Assembly: GCA_021209875.1 (NCBI GenBank)
Contig: JAGYVD010000007.1
Span: forward strand, 2,356,001-2,420,000
DNA from: Rosellinia necatrix
Taxonomy: Eukaryota; Ascomycota; Sordariomycetes; Xylariales; Xylariaceae
Direction of reading: 5' to 3'
DNA: 64,000 bases
The position numbers were made by a program, and so were the translations under genes. A model generated the notes under the pieces. The model was not told the origin of the DNA, made no database searches, and saw only the letters and a list, made by a program, of their open reading frames with translations. This document shows positions 56,117 through 64,000 of the stretch, in pieces (the stretch's first letter is position 1; each line of letters begins with the position of its first letter).

Positions 56117-57751
56117 GTCCCGTGAGGAAATCTTCAAGCGTAGCATTCTGCAATCTAACCCGACGCCTCTCTCACGTAAATAAATATAGCACGCTTATAC
56201 CCCTTCCCCCCCCTTCCCCACCGGATGTTTGTTTCATTGGCAAGCACTCTTTGTATGCGAACGGATTGACCGACAGCCACCTCCAAAAGGGGAGGCCGCC
56301 TCCTGGGTCTGCCATTGCTCGATCGGGATCAAGGTCATTGGGGTCGGCTTCGAAAAATACACAATACCCAGTTGAAGACAACTATTTATTCAATGACTTA
56401 GCGGTCGAGCGGTCGATATTATCTCCCCCGTCTTAAATGCCCCGATTGAAAGGAGAAGGATCACGCATGCGACGAAGTTGGTGATATAAAGTTAAACTGT
56501 CTGGAGGTAGTCTACTGCCCACAGCGAACGGGGTTTTAATTCCAAATAATCGATGCCTCGGATAGTGACATTGTGACATTGGCAATTGCATCGCATCCAC
56601 CTGCCAAACTACCCAGATACAACGAGCAAAACCCCAATCCTTCCACCCATTCGAGGTTGCGTCACAAGGAACTTGTTTTGATTAAACAAGGATAACAGGA
56701 TTGAATTTCTTTCATCTTAGAATGACCAAATACAGCGGCCCAGCATTACACTATTACAATTGCTCCCCTAATGCGACTGTGGGTGGGTAAGGGATATTAG
56801 AATAGGTAGATTTCCAGACATTACAGTGTGTTGGAGTTGTCTGGTGCTCGGTCCTAAATCCCCCTCACGATAGCAGAAACGGCAGCTAATTCCAAAAAAC
56901 AAAATGTGAACCCCTATTTAAGTACTTACTAAGCGACTCAAGGGAAAATGAACGTTTGGAAGGTAGAGGTTGTCGTCGTACAAGTCAACTACCTTCCTTC
57001 TATTGTCAGTAGCTAGTGGTAGCGACTATTCAAATGACACCAAGTTCTCAACCTTGATCGTGCATCAAGGATTCTCATACGCCCAAGGCGACAACACGAC
57101 AGAGGCCAGGGATAGAGTTCAAACCCTATTATAACAATTGCCGACTGAAGAGATAAATCTGTGTATCTAGTGCCACACACCAAACTACGAAATGTAAAAC
57201 CACCTTTTCACAGGGGATGGAACGAAAAATCCTCTATATAAATTAAACTGCGAGCCGTAATCAAGACTAAATAGCTTACGTTGCAGCATTAATATCTTAT
57301 TTAGGATCAGGTGATCAAAGTTGTAGTTGACATGTATATGGGTGTCTGGTGGGAATGGATTGGGTAATCAAGAACTGGAAAGATTGGCCTAACTAAACCC
57401 CTAAACCCAACTATGGACATATGCAGCAAATACGATTAGTTAGCGAAACAGAGATAAACTGTAATATAGGCATTTTAATCAAGTTAGATCCTCACAACAA
57501 GATATAAAGCCAACCCCTATTCAGCATATTTTCTGATCTTGGCCCAACCTCCCTTTCTTTTAAACCACCGACTGCAACAGAAATTCAAGTATTTCGTGTG
57601 AATTGTTACAGTATATATTGTACATTGAGTTGGAATTATGAACATCAGATATTACCTATGCTAATTGTTGTCTTGACACTAATTTCTAATGATTATCTTC
57701 ATCCGAAACGAACGACCATCATTCATTACTCTATATAACTTGGAAGCTTGA

Positions 57752-57913
57752 TGTCACGGAACTAGTTCTAACCTAAGAACTCCACTAGGGCACGGGCCAG
57801 AATACTGTATATAAAAGGAGCGAGTAGCTGGCAACTGACCAAGTAAGGAATCTTCCCTCCTTGTGCAATAACATAAGTTATTTCTGGAACTACCAGCAGT
57901 ACGAACTGTGACA
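57752..57913. mobile_element. Solo LTR, copy B (162 bp) with perfect 5-bp TSD
   Basis: Same element as 40883-41044: it starts TGTCACGGAACTAG and ends GAACTGTGACA. The target duplication CTTGA is present at 57747-57751 and 57914-57918, so the boundaries are exact. A TATA box TGTATATAAAAGG is conserved. The element arose by LTR-LTR recombination that removed the body of a retrotransposon. Confidence 0.93.
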
Positions 57914-58652
57914 CTTGAGTTTATTATAGCTTTATGGATGCCTAGCAGTTATATTTCCAATCATGTTCCTTGGCCTAGAGCACTATCACCACCTCTATCT
58001 CTTTGTATTTGTTTAGGTATATCTAATCCAGGGGTTGCGTACTGCAAGAAAGAGATCCGGAAGCCCAGGTAAGGAAGGACTTTCCATAACCAATCATTGT
58101 ATTGAATTAACTACACTATCATTCACCATTTCGTGAAGAAATTAGCTAAGAGAATATTATAAATCATTCTACTACCAAGATTAGGCTTTGTGATACTGTT
58201 TGATATTTGTTCATGACTACACTGAGCATTCGTTTAAATATGTTCGTATGCCCCTGCAGAGCTTGAGAAAAACCTCTGCCACAAAGATTCCTTGTGAATT
58301 TATGCGGGTCCCCCTGGGTCCTTCTGCATACATAGAGTCCTGTCGCCGATTTGTTTATTAGGCAAGAGCCAGTCAGTGTTCTGTTCCGCGAGGTTCCGGA
58401 AGGTATTGGTTCTTGCCCTAGAAACACCCACAAAACATTTGACTAGAAAGATTTTTTCGTGGCAGGTGGCTATCATCCTCTAGTCCCACAAATCAATCAA
58501 CTTCTGTTCCCCTTCCCAACTTCATCATCCACTTTGTTTGGTACCACCCCGGGTTCATCTCCCAACCAGGCATGCGAGAGATCTGCTCGCATCCCTAGTC
58601 TTTGGACGCTACAATATTTCAACGAACCCCAACCAACAACATCATCGGTGCC

Positions 58653-60544
58653 ATGGATATCCTTACACGCAGCCCACCGGAGGTGCTCCGGGAAATTTTG
58701 AAGCACTTGGCCCCGGATGTACTACCCATGGAAACCGATGTTAATACCGTCAAGGAACATCTAGAGAAACGGAAAGCCTTGTATAACCTCACTCTGGTGT
58801 CGCGCTATATCGGATCGGTCGCAACTGAGTTCCTGTATATGAATTTGGCAGTCGGCTCGACTCGACGAATGGTCTGTTTGTTCCGATCTCTTCACGGTAA
58901 CCGTGACCTTGTCAAGCACCCGCGCTCCCTCGCGATCCTGGTATCATTAATGGACTCCCGGCAACATGGTAGAGTTGAGGCAGACCTGCGTCGCCATTGT
59001 CCTGATATTATTGATACCTTATCTAATAATATCCTGACCGGCCCTGGACAGCCTGGCCAATCAAGCCAATCGGGCGAAGGATGGTTGAAGCCGCTATGGA
59101 CGCATGAAATCACCCACCGCATGCGTAAGTAGCATCGTCTGTCGCTTATCTTCCCACTTCAAATGTTTCTAGGGGAACCATGTCTCCGTTTTAATAGGCT
59201 CTCTATTGCTCGGTTAGACACTGGCTTGTAGTGTTGACTGGTTTGATGCGAGCTTCAATTACTGACTCTTGCCGCTCTAGTTACGATGTTACCCCTTCTA
59301 GAGGATGTCTTGGTGTCAGTCTGGTGTCTCCAAGAGAATATGCTACAACCTGTTCAGCCTGGTGAAGGAGTGTTCGCCAAGCTTCCGGACTTCTCGACTC
59401 GAACGGGCAAACCGCGAACAATTCGAGTATTATGCCAGTCAACTGATTTTCCCCCACCCAACGACGGGCCTTACGAGTTCAATTCCGCCCCCATTCAGGC
59501 GCCTTTTAATCCTTACGTCGAGAACGGGTGCCACGTGACAGACCTGAGCTTCCTAAACATGACGAATGTTACCTCATACGAGGTCACTGGAGGTGAGCTA
59601 TACGGTGCTTCGCCCACCGTTTTCGGCTTGGGTTGGCTTGAGGGTCAACACGAGGCGGCGGCCGATGAAGGGCTTTTCGGTTGGCTTGCACAACTCGAGA
59701 GCCTCAGTACCGTTTTTGTGGCCGCCGATCTACGGGAAATAAGTCGATGGCTTTATTGCTGCCGCAACCTGAAGAAATTAACCTGGGAATCTAGATGGGT
59801 AATAGTAAGTAATTTTGTACTCGGCCTTCTTTCCCCTTCTTCCGCCATTTTGAAGAGCGCACGTAACCCTTTCCACATTCGCCAAACGCACACACAAATC
59901 GTTAACGATATTAAGAACTAACTCAACGTATCTAGCTCACAAATGACCACGTCAGGGCTAATATAGGATTGAATATGGCCAAGACACTTGAATGCGCGGC
60001 CGATCACCTTGAGGAGCTAGACCTTCGTTTGGGCTGGAGCTGGGACCGCATTTCTTTCCGCAACCTCAGAGTGTTGAGATCTCTGACGGTTGATCTTCAT
60101 GTTTTCATCGATGTTGAGTCCGGCCTGACTTTCGATACGTACAACGAGGATGGGGAGGGAATTGTTGAAAAGCCGATAACCTTTTGGCTCCCAGAGACGC
60201 TAAACCACTTGACGCTACGGAGCCCAGTGTTCACGCCGCAACTAGGCTTGTCCGAACGGTATCCTTCGCCGGGAGGGGGCTACCAAGAGCAGTTTTCACG
60301 CTGGTTTGCTCGGAGCGTAGGACGGTTCTTGGAACGTTGCCTATCTTTGCCTCATCTCAACTCGCTCCGCGTGGTACAATATTTCTTGGCTCACGACCCA
60401 TTGGAGGACTTCATTCAGGACCTATGCAAGGACTTGGAGGCCAAATGTAATGCTTCTGGCGTGCGTCTCTCGGTCCAGCTAACACGGCCCAGATCCTATG
60501 GCCGTCGAAATGTTGCTCATATTTTCGAAGAAGTGGGTGAGTAG
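58653..60544 (+). CDS. F-box-like protein
   Basis: Exons 58653-59124, 59281-59804 and 59936-60544 join in phase and give 534 aa; start at ATG 58653. An F-box-like N-terminus: LTRSPPEVLREILKHLAPDV, then KALYNLTLVSRYIGSVATEF with LYMNLAVG. The rest resembles other large fungal F-box proteins that lack obvious repeats (LLEDVLVSVWCLQENMLQPV, HVTDLSFLNMTNVTSYEV, LECAADHLEELDLRLGWSW, WARSxGR-type helices near the end). The intron 2 donor is GTAAGT at 59805; an in-frame GTAATA six bases earlier is weaker. It probably recruits a substrate to an SCF ligase; the target is unknown. Confidence 0.75.
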
Positions 60545-60653
60545 AGGTTTCATCTTGTACCTAGTTTCTACAATGGTGCCTTTATGCACTAGGGATGGCA
60601 TACGGACGGCACATATGAGCCAAAGGGGGGAATGCAGATATAATAGGGGTATT

Positions 60654-61319
60654 CTATGAAAGTGTAGGTATCCCGTTGAGACTAGAAAACGCTGCTTCTT
60701 CGCCCCACCACTTCAGGAACTCTTCCATTCTCTTGGTCCTCTCCCCCGCAAGTTGCCGTCCTACATCCGTCTTCATCATGCTCTGTAGCTTTAGGAGTTT
60801 GTCGTGGAAATGCTGGATCGAGTCAGCCATAGAGGCCTTAGTCCTCGCCCCTGTAAAAGTAAAGACCCTGCCGATCCCTATGCTCCCAATAGCGTCCAGG
60901 CGATCTGCGTCTTGGACGACAGCCAGCTCTGGATATGACTTGATAAGCTCCTGGACTCGGGCGGGATCCTTGACCTCGCTCGAATAGCTCACCCCAAGAC
61001 AGACTGCCTGCACCTTGCTGGCTAGTCCCGGGGCGGCGCCGTACGAGATAAGAAGATCCTCTACTAGCGAAGAGGCGTCCTCTCCTGGCTTCAGGTACTT
61101 CTTGTCGCCCACGTCATGGAGAAGGGCGGAGAGAACGACGACGTCGGGATCCCTCTCGGACGCATGAGGGGCGTGGGCGTGGATGTGCTTGGCGAGGCCG
61201 AGGACTCGCTGGATATGGTTGAAGTCATGGGAACCGTCGTAGTTTGCCATGTAGGCCTCTACATACTCGGTCACGGACTTGATCAGCTTCTCGCTTCCAG
61301 GCGCGTCTATCGAAGCCAT
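60654..61319 (-). CDS. HD-domain phosphohydrolase
   Basis: Metal-dependent HD hydrolase of the small YpgQ/YedJ-like type, which acts on nucleotides or related phosphate esters. Intronless, 221 aa, ATG at 61319. All metal ligands are seen: SHDFNHIQRVLGLAKHI (first His), LSALLHDVGDKKY (His-Asp pair) and VVQDADRLDAIGSIGIGRVF (last Asp). The KASMADSIQHFHDKLLKL and KTDVGRQLAGERTKRMEEFL segments are typical of the C-terminal helical part. Likely cytosolic. Substrate is not readable from sequence. It is tail-to-tail with the F-box gene, with about 110 bp between them. Confidence 0.9.
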   Translation of the reverse strand: MASIDAPGSEKLIKSVTEYVEAYMANYDGSHDFNHIQRVLGLAKHIHAHAPHASERDPDVVVLSALLHDVGDKKYLKPGEDASSLVEDLLISYGAAPGLASKVQAVCLGVSYSSEVKDPARVQELIKSYPELAVVQDADRLDAIGSIGIGRVFTFTGARTKASMADSIQHFHDKLLKLQSMMKTDVGRQLAGERTKRMEEFLKWWGEEAAFSSLNGIPTLS

Positions 61320-62422
61320 GTCGATCTGCCGAGCGAGACAACTCTACAAGCGACCGACAGTGCGTTAGTGTGCGGGAATTAAGCGCTCGCTGGCACCCTC
61401 CGGGCCTCTAATTACAGGGCGAAAGTCTTCACGGGACCGGAGATCCCAGGCACCATGACGGGGGCTTCACGCGGAGACATACCAGATGCGGAATGTAGAG
61501 GCAGAGATAGGCGCGGTAGACGGGGGGGGAGGGGGAGAGGGTGTAGTGCACTTCGTAGAGGCAAGGAGGTCTGACCACATGCTTTACCGAGAAGTGGACT
61601 CCGGAATACAGACATACACTACAACTTCGTGAAGATCGGTTGATGATTGCGCTATACTAAATGAGAGCCAATATAGACGCCACAGTGTGCGCGCTGTGCA
61701 TACTGTAGGCAGGGCACACTACCTAGTGGGTGCCGTTGCCTAGATTAGTCATGTGACTGGCAAGGTTCAATGATCCAATCGGAGCGCTATAGTGCCCTGT
61801 CAAGTCCCAGAGATTATTCAGCCGGCCACCCCTCTCACCGTAACCTATTTTACACTAGCTCTATTTTAGCTCGGTGCAAGTGGTGGGGTATCTGCCCATG
61901 CTCTCTGCTCATGCATCTTCTGCTCATGCGTCTTCTGCTCATGCGTCTTCTGCCTGCCCATGCGGTCATACAACCTGGCAACCTGGCAATAACCTGGGAA
62001 ACCTGGGAAACCTGGCAAGCCTGGCAGAATCAGCCTGGGAACATTCCCTTTCCCCCCCTTTTCCCTTTTCCCACTTCACAGCGAATTGACCATTAAGGCC
62101 ACGAAGATGGAGCGTCGCAGCACTTGTTCACCTAGCCTCCCTACCGTGTCCTTGACCAGCCTCGAGAAGGAAGTCCTATCTCTCTGGGTATGTGACTCTG
62201 CCGCATACCCGCCGGGGCTAGATATTTCCCTGCAGACTGCACAATCCGACCATCCCGACGAGGTTAGCAGTCCACACCCTCTCGCCGAAATCGTCGGGCG
62301 ACACCTGACAAGCGAGGAGGAGGTCCGGGGCTGAGACCCGGAAGGCGGTCACCGCCAGGCAATCCAATCACGACTTCGCGAGTTCTCATCCGGAAGCATA
62401 CCAAATCTAGCAGCTGGAGCTA

Positions 62423-62454
<32 letters not shown>

Positions 62455-63505
62455 ATACTATACTAGTAATTAGTGAGTATCGTGCGTGACAGAGGGGGAT
62501 TTAGGGCATGGGGGGGGGGGTTGATGGGCTGGTTTTTTTCAATTGTGCCTATTATCTATGGAAATCAATAACACGGAGATGGACGGTATGGATTCACAGC
62601 TGGGTGGTCTCACACGCCGCCTGCGTTCCTTGAAAATGCCCCTCGTCATTCTGAGAAATGCCCATTAGGACCGGCTGGATAAAATAATCCACACGCACGT
62701 CTCCGAGAGAAACAAGCATCTTCCACCGAACAATTTTATCGTTTTTACACATGAGGGCCCTTCCAAGCCTTTTTAAGTGGACCGGCCTCTTGCGCACCAG
62801 TCAATTTGCCATGATGGCCTGCGTGGTTCCGATTGACCAAAGCGGGGCTATTGAACATCACAAGCAGGCAGGGTAGGGATGAGAATACCATATGTACGTA
62901 TCTGCATATTAAGGTAGGTAGTTAGCTAGAGTCGATATTAATATACTTTTTTTTTTTTTTCCTTTTCCCCTCTTTCTTTCTTATGCGCTTCGCACAAGAA
63001 GATCTCTAAGGAATCACAACAACTTAAACCCCTATACTAACTAACCGTGCCTAGGTATTTAATTAAAGGACCGTTTGAATGAGAACCTAACAGGTAGGTA
63101 ACTTGAGTAGCCACTAGGTACGTACAAGTAATCATGTTTTCCCTTCGGCGGGATAGAAGAAGTAGGATACGGCGGGCATTCGAAGTTCCCTGTCCAAGTC
63201 TGCATAAGAACTGCATTCGGACCGCATTCGGACTGCATTCGGACTGCAGTAGGTTGCTCAGCCAAAAACCCATGTAGCGAATCCGGTGCGTCCTTCCGTG
63301 CGATGCTTCGAGAGCCGTGTGGTTTGCTTATCCTGCACCTGCCGACCCGAGCAGTTGTTGTTGACGGCCGTCATTGGCGGGCGCAATGCCGTCATTGTGT
63401 GATTGGTGATAAGCTGCAGCTAGTATTGGTCCTGTGCAGATCGCTTACGGCCAATCACCGCGCGCGTCTAGACGCCCAACCGCCCTCCTTTCAGTTAGCC
63501 TGTCC
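61320..63505. other. Gene-poor stretch with simple repeats
   Basis: Contains a 15-bp repeat TCTGCTCATGCGTCT (about 61904-61962), an AACCTGG(G/C)AA repeat (about 61971-62020), a CAG microsatellite (62423-62446), a G run at 62511-62520 and a T run at 62947-62960. An open frame from ATG 62107 to 62334 (75 codons, starting MERRSTCSPSL) is possible but unsupported. Confidence 0.55.
62423..62446. repeat. (CAG)8 microsatellite
   Basis: Eight CAG units followed by TAGTAGTAA-type units. Confidence 0.9.
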
Positions 63506-63631
63506 ATGTCTCGCGCCAATCTGCGTGCATTGTCCAAGATCCCCCCGCCCGACACCGCCGCTGTTCCTGCTATTTCTGATCTCTTCCAATCTTTCGCTCC
63601 AGGGTTCTGCCCCTCACTTCGCGTTGCTTAG
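63506..63631 (+). other. Possible first exon of a gene running off the window
   Basis: ATG at 63506 opens a short frame (MSRANLRALSKIPPPDTAAV) with plausible composition that stops at 63631. It could be the N-terminal exon of a gene continuing beyond 64000, but no clear splice donor was found. GA and CATCCC microsatellites follow (63770-63786, 63813-63845), then TAGG tracts. Confidence 0.2.
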
Positions 63632-64000
63632 CCGCCCGGCCTGCAGCACCGCTGACTTCACCTGTGGTGGGGTGGTGTATTGTTACTCGAGTCTGATTGT
63701 AGTGTATTCCCGGAGAAATGCTCGGGTGGTGCGCGCTGTCTTGGCTGGCCGTTTAGCGTGGCCAGGGATCAGAGAGAGAGAGAGAGGCGGGATTCATCCC
63801 ACCATTGACCTGCCATCCCCATCCTCATCCCCATCCCCATCCCCCTAGGTAAGTACCTGCTGTGGCCACAATCGCACCATTAAAATACTATTAGGTAAAG
63901 TACCCAGGTATGGCGGTAGGTATGGCGGTAGGTACCTAGGTAGGTATGTATGTGCCTGACAAACCTGGGTACAGTAGTGTCCCATCCGTGGCTGGCAAGC

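Larger units (their letters stand above)
55482..58652. other. Long gene-poor AT-rich stretch
   Basis: Three kilobases without a supported gene. The first 700 bp are GC-rich and belong to the upstream region of the membrane-protein gene. From about 56400 the DNA is AT-rich and contains a solo LTR. A 36-bp tandem duplication is listed separately. Confidence 0.6.

Noticed and set aside
1..64000. tRNA or 5S rRNA genes
   Set aside because: I looked for B-box (GGTTCGAATCC-like) and 5S-like sequence by eye and found no supported candidate; a covariance-model scan would be decisive.

Overview
The window looks like nuclear DNA of a filamentous ascomycete (Pezizomycotina, most likely Sordariomycetes). 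The genes have short introns (about 45-160 nt) with GTRAGT donors, CTRAC-like branch points and YAG acceptors. The gene set includes a HET-domain gene, a Zn2Cys6 regulator, an al-3-type GGPP synthase, dynactin p25, epsilon-COP and the septation-initiation protein Cdc14. Intergenic DNA is AT-richer, carries many TAGG/CCTA tracts and holds two 162-bp solo LTRs. No RNA gene or CRISPR array was found. All intron boundaries below were read by eye.

1-18.9 kb is an accessory block. After a FAD monooxygenase (1.4-3.1 kb) come four consecutive minus-strand genes. Three are paralogous protein-kinase genes (5.1-6.3, 10.2-12.8 and 13.7-15.7 kb) that share an N-terminal region I cannot name and an intron at the same place and phase. 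A HET-domain gene (8.0-10.0 kb) sits between the first and second. The first kinase ends just after the hinge, the HET gene carries two +1 frameshifts in six-base homopolymers, and the second kinase has an unusual intron junction and a DFG-to-DMS change. Only the third looks fully intact. This resembles an allorecognition-type locus in flux and is the best candidate here for an undescribed system. A small two-exon gene (16.5-16.9 kb) follows.

18.9-39.9 kb is mostly housekeeping: dynactin p25, an F-box protein, a SET/NAP-type histone chaperone, a MEIOB-like OB-fold gene interrupted by an in-frame TGA, a relic short-chain dehydrogenase, a Tpt1-related protein without the usual catalytic residues, a mitochondrial-type rhomboid protease, a coiled-coil spindle-pole-body-type protein and a seven-exon Zn2Cys6 transcription factor.

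39.9-43.0 kb is AT-rich and repeat-bearing (solo LTR, a tandem repeat diverged mainly by transitions). 43.0-55.5 kb holds an unknown conserved-looking gene, epsilon-COP, GGPP synthase, two cysteine-rich single-pass membrane proteins and, between those two, Cdc14. 55.5-58.6 kb is a gene-poor stretch with the second solo LTR and its perfect 5-bp target duplication. The window closes with an F-box gene, an HD-domain hydrolase and a gene-poor, repeat-rich tail.
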